Assembly (NCBI RefSeq): GCF_000384035.1
Contig: NZ_KB913024.1
Location: 2,227,584 to 2,291,583, forward strand
Origin: Actinopolyspora mortivallis DSM 44261
GTDB taxonomy: Bacteria > Actinomycetota > Actinomycetes > Mycobacteriales > Pseudonocardiaceae
DNA: 64,000 nt
Direction: 5' to 3'
The notes beneath the pieces are model-generated. The model was not told where the DNA came from, did not search any database, and worked only from the letters and a program-made list of their open reading frames with translations. Each line of letters opens with the position of its first letter. Positions within the stretch are counted from its first letter, which is position 1. This document shows positions 48,248-57,945 of the stretch, in pieces. Both the position numbers and the translations under genes were made by a program.

Positions 48248-49135
48248 CTACATGTCCAGCCCGATGTCCAGCACGGGCGCCGAGTGCGTCAACGCCCCGA
48301 CGGCCAGACAGTGCACCCCGGTGTCCGCGTAGTCGGCGGCACGGTCGAGGGTGAGCCCCCCGGAGGCCTCCAACTCGGTTTCCGGGGAGACCGCGCCGGC
48401 ACGTCGCACCGCCTCGGCGCACTGCTCGGGAGTGAAGTTGTCCAACAGCACCAGTCCGGGCCGCTGCCGCAGCACCTCGTCCAGTTCGTCCAGATCCCCG
48501 ACCTCCACTTCGAGGGGAAGGCCGGGGGCGTGTTCGCGGCAGGCACGCAGCGCGGCCCCGGGAGAACCGGCCGCGGCCACGTGGTTGTCCTTGACCAGCA
48601 TCGCGTCCCCGAGCCCGAAACGGTGGTTCTCGCCACCCCCGCAGCGCACCGCGTACTTCTGGGGCACCCGCAGGCCGGGAAGGGTCTTGCGGCTGTCCCG
48701 GATCCGACAACCGGTCCCGGCCACCGCCTCCACCCAGGCGGCGGTGGCCGTGGCGACTCCGGAGAGGTGCGTCAGCAGGTTCAGCGCGGTCCGCTCGGCG
48801 GTGAGCAGTATTCGCACCGGTGCCCGAACCGTGAGCACGGACTCGCCGGACCCCACCGGGGAGCCGTCCACGCCCGCGTGCTCGACGCGGTAGCGGTCGG
48901 CGCCGACCACCTGGTCCAACACCGCGAGCACCAGGGGCAGCCCCGCCAGGACCCCGGAGACGCGGGTGTTGAACGCGGCCGTGGCCACGGAGTGCTCGGA
49001 CACCGTCGCCTCGGTGGTGGCGTCGGGGCCGTACCTGAGGTCCTCGGCCAGTGCGGCACGGACCAGCACCTCGGACTCGGCCGGATCCAGTCCGGCCACG
49101 CGCAGGTTCCGGGTGGTGACTTCGGACAGGTTCAC
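48248..49135 (-). CDS. nadC: Nicotinate-nucleotide pyrophosphorylase (quinolinate PRTase)
   Basis: Third step of de novo NAD synthesis: quinolinate plus PRPP to nicotinate mononucleotide. 295 residues. ALNLLTHLSGVATATAAWVE, RDSRKTLPGLRVPQKYAVRC, GGGENHRFGLGDAMLVKDNH and LEASGGLTLDR are diagnostic. The GTG overlaps the nadB stop by 4 bases. Confidence 0.97.
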   Translation of the reverse strand: MNLSEVTTRNLRVAGLDPAESEVLVRAALAEDLRYGPDATTEATVSEHSVATAAFNTRVSGVLAGLPLVLAVLDQVVGADRYRVEHAGVDGSPVGSGESVLTVRAPVRILLTAERTALNLLTHLSGVATATAAWVEAVAGTGCRIRDSRKTLPGLRVPQKYAVRCGGGENHRFGLGDAMLVKDNHVAAAGSPGAALRACREHAPGLPLEVEVGDLDELDEVLRQRPGLVLLDNFTPEQCAEAVRRAGAVSPETELEASGGLTLDRAADYADTGVHCLAVGALTHSAPVLDIGLDM

Positions 49136-50735
49136 GCGACGTCCCTCGTTTCCTCCGGAGCGGAGCGGATCAGCCAGCCGGACGCGTCCAGCCGCAGCGG
49201 ATTGGGCCGCCGCCAGTGGAGATCGTCGGTGTCCGGGTGGTCACGTCGACGATGGCATCCCCGCGACTCGGTGCGGTGGGAGGCCGCCACCAACAGGGCG
49301 TGGGCCGTCAGCGTCAGGGCCGCGTCCTCGGCCTCTCCCCGTGTGCGCAGTGGACGTACCACCGAGGCCGCCTCCAGCGCCGTGCGGGCCTGGTCCAGCC
49401 CCGCGCCGTCGCGTTCGATTCCGGCGTGGCCGCTCATGATCCTCCGGAGCACGCCCCGGTCGACCACCGGGGCGGCGGGAAGCCGCTCCGGTGTCGGTCT
49501 CGCACGTCCCTGGTGGACACGGGCGAGGTCGTGCCGGGCGCTCTCCGCGGCCCGTACCCCCAGCACGGCTCCCTCCAGCAGACTGTTGGAGGCCAGCCTG
49601 TTCGCGCCGTGCAGTCCCGTCCTGGCGACCTCACCGGCCACGTACAGTCCGGCCACACCGGTCCTGCCCTCCACCGTGGACACGACTCCGCCGCAGGAGT
49701 AGTGCGCCGCCGTGGTGACCGGGATCGGTTCGACCACAGGGTCGATCTCCGCGGCACGGCACGCCGCGTACACCGTGGGGAAACGGTCGGGCAGCGCGGA
49801 ACCCAGCGCCCTGGTGGCGTCCAGGTAGACCGACTCCGTACCGGTCTCGGCCATCCGCCGCTCGATGGCGGCGGCCACCACGTCGCGCGGGGCCAGCTCA
49901 CCAGCGGGGTGTTCGTCCCGCATCACCCGCTCGCCGTGGGCGTCGACCAGTACCGCCCCCTCGCCACGCACCGCCTCGGTGACCAGCGGTCGCCTGCCCT
50001 CGTTCTCACCGGGAACGTGCAGCACGGTGGGGTGGAACTGGACGAACTCCAGGTCCGCCACCTCGGCACCGGCCCGCAGGGCCAGGGCGATCCCGTCGCC
50101 GGTCGCCACCTCCGGATTCGTGGTGGCCCGGTAGAGCTGTCCCAGGCCGCCGGTGGCCAGCAGCACGGCCGGGGCACGGAGCACACCGGGACGTCCGGCG
50201 TGGTCGAGCACGAGAGCCCCTCCCACGGCACCGTTCTCGGTGTGCAACAGCTCCACCACGCAGTGCCGTTCCAGCACCGGCAGCCCCTCCGCGGAGGCGG
50301 TCGTGCCCAGCGCACGCTGGATCTCGGCGCCGGTGGCGTCCCCGCCGGCGTGGATCACCCGGAAAGCGCTGTGCCCCCCTTCCCTGGTGCGGGCGAGCCT
50401 TCCCCCGGAGGTGGTGTCGAAACGTGCCCCGCAGGCGCGGAGCCGACGTATGGCGGCGGCTCCGTCACCGAGAATGCTGTTCACCGCCGTGGGTGAGCAC
50501 AGTCCCGCTCCGGCCTCCAGCGTGTCCCGTACGTGTTTCCCCACGCTGTCGCCCGGGTCCTTCTCCTCGGGGCGGACAGCGGCGACACCTCCCTGGGCCC
50601 AGGAGGTGTTGCCCGCCGAGACCTCCTCCTTGCTCACGACCAGCACCCGCATGCCGAGCTCACGGGCGCGCAGGGCCGCGCTCAACCCGGCCACCCCGGT
50701 TCCGACGACCAGCAGATCGGCTTTGGCCCGCCAGG

Positions 50736-50739
<4 letters not shown>
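49132..50739 (-). CDS. nadB: L-aspartate oxidase
   Basis: FAD enzyme oxidising aspartate to iminoaspartate for NadA. 535 residues. N-terminal FAD motif [18 protein letters not shown]; the active-site stretches [17 protein letters not shown] and [15 protein letters not shown], then [13 protein letters not shown] and [20 protein letters not shown], are typical of the succinate dehydrogenase/fumarate reductase flavoprotein group. Overlaps nadA and nadC by 4 bases each. Confidence 0.97.
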
Positions 50740-51803
<1,064 letters not shown>

Positions 51804-51896
51804 GTCTCCTCCTCACCGGCGCGGCGAAGGGGCACCGCGCCGATTCCCAAGGGCCCCGATTCCCCGGGACCTCGATCTCCTGATTTTCCAACCAGG

Positions 51897-51919
51897 GTTT
51901 TCGTCTTATAATCGAAAAC
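51897..51919. promoter_or_regulatory. NrtR-type operator over the nrtR promoter
   Basis: GTTTTCG (51897-51903) and CGAAAAC (51913-51919) form a perfect inverted repeat around a 9-base centre, TCTTATAAT, that contains a consensus -10 (TATAAT, 51907-51912). The right arm ends directly at the GTG of nrtR. Binding would block nrtR transcription and probably that of nadABC on the other strand. Confidence 0.75.
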
Positions 51920-52636
51920 GTGCCCTATGCTAACACGTCGGAAGCCGAGGACCATCCGTGTGCGAACTCACCCGTCGAGCACGCGGTGCTCGCCGGTGTC
52001 CTACGGATCCGGGACCAAGCCCTGCAGGCACTGCTCTGGCAACGCGCCAGACCTCCGCACACGCACCGCTGGTCCCTGCCCGGAGGCAGACTCGGCCCCG
52101 GCGAAACGGTGGAGCGTTCCATCCGCAGGCAGCTGGCGGAGAAGGTCGACGTGCGCGAACTCACCCACGTCGAACAGCTCTCGGTGTTCAGCGCCCCCGA
52201 ACGCGTACCGGGAAAACGTGTGGTGGCCACCGCCTTCCTCGGACTCATCCCCTGCGACGCCGACCCGACCCTGCCGGAGGACACGGCCTGGCACCCGGTG
52301 GAGACCCTTCCGGCCACGGCCTTCGACCACGAGGAGATCCTGCTGACCGCCCGGGAACGGCTGCGGGCGAAGCTCTCCTACACCAACATCGGGTTCGCCC
52401 TGGCCCCACCGAGATTCACCGTGGCCGAGCTCCGCGACATCTACTCGGCGGCGTTGGGCTACCGCGTCTCGGCCACGAACCTGCAACGGGTGCTCTCCCG
52501 ACGCGGCGCGCTGGAAGCCACCGGGGAAACGGTGTCCTCCGGGCCCGCGGGAGGACGCCCCCCGGCGCTGTTCCGCTTCACCTCACGTGATCTGCAGATC
52601 ACCGACGCCTTCGCCGTGCTCCGTCCACCCACCTGA
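51920..52636 (+). CDS. nrtR: NrtR-type regulator of NAD metabolism
   Basis: 238 residues: an N-terminal Nudix-like domain (about 20-150) and a C-terminal winged helix (about 155-225, FTVAELRDIYSAALGYRVSA). The Nudix box is degraded: where active enzymes have REUxEE this protein has RQLAEK (GGRLGPGETVERSIRRQLAE), as expected for a regulator that binds ADP-ribose or NAD-related ligands without hydrolysing them. Divergent from nadABC. The TATAAT box ends 7 nt before GTG 51920 and there is no room for a leader, so the message is leaderless. Confidence 0.92.
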   Translation: MPYANTSEAEDHPCANSPVEHAVLAGVLRIRDQALQALLWQRARPPHTHRWSLPGGRLGPGETVERSIRRQLAEKVDVRELTHVEQLSVFSAPERVPGKRVVATAFLGLIPCDADPTLPEDTAWHPVETLPATAFDHEEILLTARERLRAKLSYTNIGFALAPPRFTVAELRDIYSAALGYRVSATNLQRVLSRRGALEATGETVSSGPAGGRPPALFRFTSRDLQITDAFAVLRPPT

Positions 52637-52682
52637 CTCCCTCCCGCCGCCGCGCGGTTGGTCAGTGCGGCGGCGGGGCACG

Positions 52683-52694
52683 TAGGTTGGAGGA
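52683..52694 (+). promoter_or_regulatory. Composite -10/ribosome-binding element of the LON-domain gene
   Basis: TAGGTT-GGAGGA directly before the GTG. Same hexamer-hexamer-start layout as at hisF, hisH and soxR. Confidence 0.45.
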
Positions 52695-53375
52695 GTGACC
52701 GAGACTCTCCCACTGTTCCCGCTGGGAAGCGTGCTGTTCCCCGGCGGCTCGCTGTCGCTGCACATCTTCGAGGCACGGTACCGCCGACTCGTACAGGACC
52801 TGGTCAACGAAGTGGTCCCGGACCGTCGTTTCGGTGTGGTCGGGATCCGCCAGGGCTGGGAGGTCGGCGAGAACAACGTCGACGCGATGTACGAAGTAGG
52901 GTGTTCGGCCCGCATGGGCGAAGTGCAGCAGCTTCCCGAGGGCCGCTACGACACCACCAGCACCGGCGAACAACGCTTCAGACTGTTGCAGCTGGACACC
53001 GAGGCGGCGCCGTACCCGATGGCGCGTGTGGAGTGGCTGCCCGACACCGAGCCCGACCCGGAGACCGAACAGGTCGGGGAACGTCTGGCCGCCTCGGCAC
53101 GCGCCGCGCACGAGCGCTACCTGGCCACGGGACTGCGTGTGGAGGGCAGCACCACACCGCCCGAGAACACGGACACCTCCACACTCGCCTACGGGCTGGC
53201 CGAAAGTTGTGTCCTGGCCACCGAGGACCGCCAGGACCTGCTGGCCGAGACCGATCCGCTCGCGCGACTGCGACTGGTCCGTGCGCTGCTCATCAGGGAG
53301 ACCGAGTTCGTGCGCAGACTCCGCGCCGTTCCCGCCCAGTTGTCCGAGTTCGCCGAGCAGGCCGGGATCAACTGA
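52695..53375 (+). CDS. LON substrate-binding domain protein
   Basis: 226 residues consisting of the N-terminal substrate-binding domain of Lon without ATPase or protease. LPLFPLGSVLFPGGSLSLHI and the FEARYRRLVQDL segment are the family start. Free-standing LON-domain proteins are common in actinobacteria; a role as adaptor or substrate binder is supposed, not shown. Start at GTG 52695. Confidence 0.85.
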   Translation: MTETLPLFPLGSVLFPGGSLSLHIFEARYRRLVQDLVNEVVPDRRFGVVGIRQGWEVGENNVDAMYEVGCSARMGEVQQLPEGRYDTTSTGEQRFRLLQLDTEAAPYPMARVEWLPDTEPDPETEQVGERLAASARAAHERYLATGLRVEGSTTPPENTDTSTLAYGLAESCVLATEDRQDLLAETDPLARLRLVRALLIRETEFVRRLRAVPAQLSEFAEQAGIN

Positions 53376-53422
53376 CCGGCACGACCACGCGGATCGCCGC
53401 ACGGCGTCCGCCAGGTGCTCGC

Positions 53423-53428
53423 TAGGAT
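53423..53428 (+). promoter_or_regulatory. -10 element of the following anchored protein
   Basis: TAGGAT ending 8 nt before ATG 53437; no Shine-Dalgarno. Leaderless-type start. Confidence 0.4.
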
Positions 53429-53436
53429 CACGAACC

Positions 53437-54393
53437 ATGTCGTTACCTGGTGGGTCGAACAACTGGCACGGGACGGACAACTCGGGGCGGCACTACTACG
53501 ACCCACTGAGTGGGCAACCGCTTTCCCACGAGGGAGGTCACCCCCGGCACCCCGTCCCGCCCCGGAGCGGACCGGGACAGTCCGGACCGTATTCCGCCGA
53601 TGCCGGCACGTCGGGACGTTTTCCCGCCGACCCCCAGAGCTCCGGCTCCGGGGGCGCCGGCACTGCCCGAGAGTCCCTACTACGCAGGTACGGTCCCACC
53701 ATCGCGGTGACCTCCACCGCCGTGGCCAGCGTCATCACCATCGTCACCACCCTGGTGCTGGTCAAACCCTGGGACGGCTCCACGGCGGGCGGAGCGGGAG
53801 CAGCGACGACCTCGGCGAGTGCCGCTCCGAGCACTCCGGTCTCCCCGTTGGAACCGGGGTGGCAGGCGGTTCCCGTCCGCGACGCCGGGATCGCCTACGA
53901 CGTCCCACCGCTCTGGGAGACCGACCACGAGGGGATCACCGGTTTCGAGACCGAGTCCGGCCAGCGAATGGCACTGAGCAACTACTCGACCTTCTTGGAC
54001 GGATTCTGTTCACAGGCCTCCACCTCGTACCGGGCCATAGTGGGGCTGACCTCCGTCGAGAAGTCCGACTCCGCCGCGGCGGCGGAGCACGTGCTGCGCC
54101 GGATCGCCGAACTCGGCTGGACCACTCCGGAGGGAGCACCCCCGAAGACCGAACTGGACGATCCGCGCCCGGTCGAGCTGGACGGGGGAGCGATCACGGG
54201 GAGCTTCCTGTCCGGCACGGTCGTCCCCGACTCCGTGGGCCCGTGCGGGGCACCTTCCACCTACCTCGGCGTGGTGACGGTCTCCACCGACCGAGGAAGT
54301 GTCGCTCTGGTGGGCATCGCCGACCAGGAGACGGTGGCAAGCGTCTCCCCCGAGGAGATCGACCGCTCACTGGAGTCGTTGCGGCTGATCTGA
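53437..54393 (+). CDS. Membrane-anchored protein of unknown function
   Basis: 318 residues. A Gly/Pro/Ser-rich cytoplasmic arm of about 85 residues is followed by one hydrophobic span (about 88-108, TIAVTSTAVASVITIVTTLV), an Ala/Ser/Thr linker, and an extracellular domain from about 140 that contains two cysteines (GFCSQAS and VGPCGAP) which could form a disulfide. I do not recognise a family. Its start is leaderless-type (TAGGAT). Confidence 0.8.
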   Translation: MSLPGGSNNWHGTDNSGRHYYDPLSGQPLSHEGGHPRHPVPPRSGPGQSGPYSADAGTSGRFPADPQSSGSGGAGTARESLLRRYGPTIAVTSTAVASVITIVTTLVLVKPWDGSTAGGAGAATTSASAAPSTPVSPLEPGWQAVPVRDAGIAYDVPPLWETDHEGITGFETESGQRMALSNYSTFLDGFCSQASTSYRAIVGLTSVEKSDSAAAAEHVLRRIAELGWTTPEGAPPKTELDDPRPVELDGGAITGSFLSGTVVPDSVGPCGAPSTYLGVVTVSTDRGSVALVGIADQETVASVSPEEIDRSLESLRLI

Positions 54394-54394
54394 C

Positions 54395-54424
54395 CGGCAC
54401 CGGCCGCCGCGGCGGCCGGTGCCG
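54395..54424 (+). terminator. GC-rich perfect hairpin after the anchored protein
   Basis: CGGCACCGGCCGCC (54395-54408) and GGCGGCCGGTGCCG (54411-54424), a perfect 14-bp stem two bases after the stop codon. No T-run, but by far the strongest stem in the region, so probably the transcript end. Confidence 0.6.
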
Positions 54425-54588
54425 CTCCCACACGACCCGGAAACGGGCTCCGCTCACCCGACCTGCCCCCGTTCGCCCTCGTGAGGTCCGCGACGTGGTT
54501 GTTCCGCCCGGACCTCATCCCGTTTCCCGCCTCTCTCGGGCTCTCCCTTCGGGAACGACTTTCCCCCTCATCCGAAATCATCAATTTT

Positions 54589-54604
54589 TGTGATTCATAT
54601 CACA
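54589..54604. promoter_or_regulatory. CRP-type binding site
   Basis: TGTGA-TTCATA-TCACA matches the TGTGA-N6-TCACA consensus of the CRP/GlxR family exactly in both half-sites. It lies about 50-60 bp upstream of plausible -10 hexamers (TAAGTG at 54634 or TACCTT at 54641), a common distance for activation. Confidence 0.75.
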
Positions 54605-54636
54605 GTGATTGGGATCTCGTCGTGCCGAGCAAGTAA

Positions 54637-54672
54637 GTGTTACCTTCAGTAACCCCTAAATGTCGGTAACAC
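54637..54672. promoter_or_regulatory. Three GTTAC-type half-sites
   Basis: GTGTTACC (54637-54644) and GGTAACAC (54665-54672) are perfect complements 20 bp apart; between them GTTAC-CTTCA-GTAAC (54639-54653) is a tighter 5-5-5 palindrome that overlaps the probable -10 and start site. Looks like a repressor operator of the TetR type; the regulator is unknown. Confidence 0.5.
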
Positions 54673-54706
54673 CAGACCGTCATCGTCAGCCCATCAGGGA
54701 GCAGCC

Positions 54707-55624
54707 ATGACCAGCAGCATCACCGAGAACGGGACTCCCTCCGACACTCCCGACCGCGACGACGTGGCCCGCAGGTTGTTGGAGTCCTCGGAAACGCTGT
54801 CCTACGACCCGGCCCAGGAAGTCGACTGGGACACCCCGCTGGACACGAACTACCACGGCACCAGCCCCGAGTGGAGCACCCTGTACGGCACCGCGTACTG
54901 GAAGGAGATGACTCCCGAGCAGCAACGCGAGCTGACCCGGCAGGAGGCCGCGTCGGTGGCGAGCACGGGAATCTGGTTCGAGATGATCCTGCAGCAGATG
55001 GTGCTGCGGGACTTCTACGCCAAGGACCCGACCGACCCGGCCTTCCAGTGGGCGCTGACCGAGATCGCCGACGAGTGCAGGCACTCGATCATGTTCGCGC
55101 GCGGGGCGGCGAAACTCCGCGCCCCCGCCTACCGGCCACCCCGGGGAGTGGTCGAACTGGGCCGCGTGTTCAAGGCACTCGCCTTCGGCGAGGCCGCCTA
55201 CGCCGCGATCCTGGTGGCCGAGGAGGTCCTGGACGTCATGCAGCGGGACTGGATGCGGGACGAGCGTGTGGTGCCCTTCGTCCGCACGGTCAACAACATC
55301 CACGTGGTCGAGGAGTCCCGACACATGAAGTTCGCCCGCCAGGAGACCAAGGAGCGACTGGAGAAGGCGGGCTGGCTGCGCAAGCAGATCAACGCGTTCG
55401 TCGTGGCCGTGGCCTCCTACTTCATCGTCACCAGCATGGTGAACAAGAAGGTCTACGAGAAGGCCGGGCTGGACGTCAGACGAGCCGTCCGCGAGGCCAA
55501 GGCGAACCAGCACCACAAGTCCCTGATGCGCTCCAGCTGCTCGGGTCTGATGGAGTTCCTGAGTTCGGCGGGCCTGCTCACCAAGGCGTCGACCTGGATC
55601 TACAAACGCGCGAACCTGATCTGA
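54707..55624 (+). CDS. AurF-family diiron protein
   Basis: 305 residues, related to the p-aminobenzoate N-oxygenase AurF fold. Candidate diiron ligands sit in ELTRQEAASVASTGIWFEM, TEIADECRHSIMFARGA, ILVAEEVLDVMQ and HVVEESRHMKFARQE, the spaced E/EXXRH pattern of this family. AGGGAG is 5 bases before ATG 54707. FprB starts one base after the stop, so the flavoprotein is very likely its electron donor. From memory, M. tuberculosis has the same pair (Rv0885-Rv0886) with a CRP site upstream. Substrate unknown. Confidence 0.87.
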   Translation: MTSSITENGTPSDTPDRDDVARRLLESSETLSYDPAQEVDWDTPLDTNYHGTSPEWSTLYGTAYWKEMTPEQQRELTRQEAASVASTGIWFEMILQQMVLRDFYAKDPTDPAFQWALTEIADECRHSIMFARGAAKLRAPAYRPPRGVVELGRVFKALAFGEAAYAAILVAEEVLDVMQRDWMRDERVVPFVRTVNNIHVVEESRHMKFARQETKERLEKAGWLRKQINAFVVAVASYFIVTSMVNKKVYEKAGLDVRRAVREAKANQHHKSLMRSSCSGLMEFLSSAGLLTKASTWIYKRANLI

Positions 55625-55625
55625 C

Positions 55626-57182
55626 ATGGCCTACGCGATCACACAAACCTGCTGCACCGACGCCTCCTGCGTGGCGGCGTGTCCGGTCAACTGCATCCAT
55701 CCGACCCCGGACGAGCCGAACTTCGGCAGAACCGAGATGCTCTACGTCGACCCCGCCAGTTGCATCGACTGCGGTGCCTGCGCGGACGCCTGCCCGGTCG
55801 ACGCGATCTTCCCGGTGGACGCCCTCACGGGTCCGATGCGGGCCTACGCCCAGGTCAACGCCGACTACTACGCCGAAGCCCGGGAGTCCGAGCCCGTCGC
55901 CTCCACCGGAGAGGAGCACTCACCGAACTTCCACGCGTGGGGACCGCCGGTGTTCGACCGCGCCATTCCCAGCGACTTCCCGGCGCTGGAGATAGCCGTG
56001 GTCGGCACCGGCCCGGCGGGCATGTACGCGGTCGAGGACCTGTTGCTGCACACGAACTGCCGCGTCACACTCATCGACCGCCTGTCCACAGCCGGCGGTC
56101 TGGTGCGCTACGGCGTGGCTCCGGACCACCCCTCCACCCGCAAGATCGGCGAAACCTTCGCCCGGTTCCACACCCATCCGAGGGTCGAGATGCGGTTGGG
56201 GGTCGAGGTCGGCAGGGACATCACCACCGAGGAGCTGGCCGCCGAGTACGACGCGGTGATCTACGCGGTCGGCGCCTCGGCGGCACGCACTCTCGACGTC
56301 CCCGGTGAGCAACTCCCGGGAAGCGTGCCGGCCACCACCACGGTGGCCTGGTACAACGGGCACCCGGACGTCGCGGAGACGACGATCGACCTCTCGGCCG
56401 AACGTGCCGTGCTGGTGGGCAACGGCAACGTGGCCCTGGACGTGGCCCGCATCCTGACCACCGATCCGGACGAGTTGGAGCACACCGAGATCTCGCGGAG
56501 GGCACTGCGCGAACTCCGTTCCAGCGGGATCCGCGAGGTGGTGCTGCTCGGCAGGCGTGGTCCGGACAACGCCGCCTACACCAGACCCGAACTGCTGGCC
56601 CTCGTCCAGCGGGAGGATGTCGAGCTGGTCGTGGACACCCACGACCCGGACGTCGCACGCACCGTCGACGCCGCCCCCTCCAACAGCAAGGCGGGACTGC
56701 TGCGCGGACTCACCCGGGAAACCGTCGACTGGAACGCCACACCGGCACACGGGCGGAAACGCATCGTCCTGAGGTTCCACTCCTCTCCCGAGGAGTTCCT
56801 CGGCGAGACCCGGGTCCGGGGGGTGCGGGTGACCGGACACTCCGGAAGCGTCGACATTCCCACGGAACTGGTCGTGCGGGCGATCGGCCACCGGGGCCGA
56901 CCGGTCGCCGGACTCCCCTTCGACGAACGAACCGGCACCGTCCCCAACACGGCGGGACGCGTGTGGGACAGGCCCGGGACCTATGTCGTGGGCTGGATCA
57001 AACGCGGCCCCTCCGGGGGGATCGGGGCGAACCGGAGCTGCGCCAAGGAGACGGTCGGCAGCCTGATCGAGGACGTGGTCGCGGGCAGGATCCCCGGCAG
57101 GCAACGACGTCGCTCGAAGCTGGTCGAGCTGGCCGGTCGACTGGGCGGGCGCCTGTCGAGAACGCTCGAACGCAGCGGATGA
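55626..57182 (+). CDS. fprB: Ferredoxin-fused NADPH:ferredoxin reductase
   Basis: 518 residues. The N-terminal 65 residues are a ferredoxin domain with two cluster motifs: CCTDASCVAACPVNCIHPT and CIDCGACADACPVD. An adrenodoxin-reductase-like flavoprotein follows: FAD motif VVGTGPAGMYAVEDLL, GGLVRYGVAPDH, NADPH motif VGNGNVALDVARIL, and the C-terminal GWIKRGPSGGIGANRSCAKE. Would take electrons from NADPH through FAD to its own Fe-S centres and on to the AurF-type partner, whose gene ends one base before. Confidence 0.94.
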   Translation: MAYAITQTCCTDASCVAACPVNCIHPTPDEPNFGRTEMLYVDPASCIDCGACADACPVDAIFPVDALTGPMRAYAQVNADYYAEARESEPVASTGEEHSPNFHAWGPPVFDRAIPSDFPALEIAVVGTGPAGMYAVEDLLLHTNCRVTLIDRLSTAGGLVRYGVAPDHPSTRKIGETFARFHTHPRVEMRLGVEVGRDITTEELAAEYDAVIYAVGASAARTLDVPGEQLPGSVPATTTVAWYNGHPDVAETTIDLSAERAVLVGNGNVALDVARILTTDPDELEHTEISRRALRELRSSGIREVVLLGRRGPDNAAYTRPELLALVQREDVELVVDTHDPDVARTVDAAPSNSKAGLLRGLTRETVDWNATPAHGRKRIVLRFHSSPEEFLGETRVRGVRVTGHSGSVDIPTELVVRAIGHRGRPVAGLPFDERTGTVPNTAGRVWDRPGTYVVGWIKRGPSGGIGANRSCAKETVGSLIEDVVAGRIPGRQRRRSKLVELAGRLGGRLSRTLERSG

Positions 57183-57237
57183 CCCCCACCCGGCCGGAGC
57201 ACCCCTCGGTGTGCGCCGGCCGGGTGGACGGAGGTCC

Positions 57238-57831
57238 TCAGCCCCGGCGTCTGCCGAGGTCGTCCAGCCCGTTCCAGGAGGCGAGCAGACCGTACACCAA
57301 CGCCACGGCCAACGGCTGGGTCACCAGGGCCGCCGGGGTGTCGATCCGAGGGGCCACCTCGACCAGGTCCCCCGCCTCCATCCGTTCCGGCAGCGGGTAC
57401 ATCCCCGCCGCGAGCGAGGTGCCGACGCGGGTGCCGAGCCATCCCGCCAGCACCGAGCCCAGCACCGCCGCCAGTAACAACACCGGCCCGCGCCTGCCAC
57501 GCAGCAGCCACAGCGCCGCGGCCACCAGCACCCCGGCCGAGAGGCCGAGCAGCAGGAAGATCGCCAGACCGTCGAACTCGTGGTAACTCTCCACCAGCAC
57601 GGGCACCAGCTCGCCGTCCGCGGTCATGACGCTCTCCTGGGCGGGCGCCAGTCTCGACCAGACCCAGCCCAGTGGAAGTCCGAGCAGCGCGAGCAGTGAG
57701 AACACGCTCAGCCCCGGAAGCAGATCCGCCCTGACCACCACGCGAGGTTTCCTCCGTGGTTCGTCCTCCTCCGGTTCCGGAGCACCGCGACCGAAAGCGG
57801 GCTCCCCTCCCGGCACGTCGACCGATCCCAC
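57238..57831 (-). CDS. DUF2567-like membrane protein
   Basis: 197 residues, four hydrophobic spans (about 40-60, 87-108, 113-133, 165-185) with the loop VMTADGELVPVLVESYHEFD between the first two. An acidic N-terminal arm of 30 residues. Matches what I recall of DUF2567, an actinobacterial membrane family of unknown function. GTG 57831 has GGAGG 5 bases upstream. Divergent from aftA, 114 bp away. Confidence 0.75.
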   Translation of the reverse strand: MGSVDVPGGEPAFGRGAPEPEEDEPRRKPRVVVRADLLPGLSVFSLLALLGLPLGWVWSRLAPAQESVMTADGELVPVLVESYHEFDGLAIFLLLGLSAGVLVAAALWLLRGRRGPVLLLAAVLGSVLAGWLGTRVGTSLAAGMYPLPERMEAGDLVEVAPRIDTPAALVTQPLAVALVYGLLASWNGLDDLGRRRG

Positions 57832-57945
57832 GAGTCCTCCTCACACACCTGCGTCCGGCCCCCGTTGCTCGCGGGTCCGCGAGGGCCCGTCCGTACGTCG
57901 ATTATTCTTCGTGCACAGTCATATCCGAACTCCCGGACCAGGAAA

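Larger units (their letters stand above)
54425..54706 (+). other. Regulatory region upstream of the AurF-type gene
   Basis: The only clearly AT-rich stretch of any length in this part of the window. It holds the CRP-type site (54589-54604) and the GTTAC/GTAAC half-sites (54637-54672). No gene is seen; frames here are short. Confidence 0.55.
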
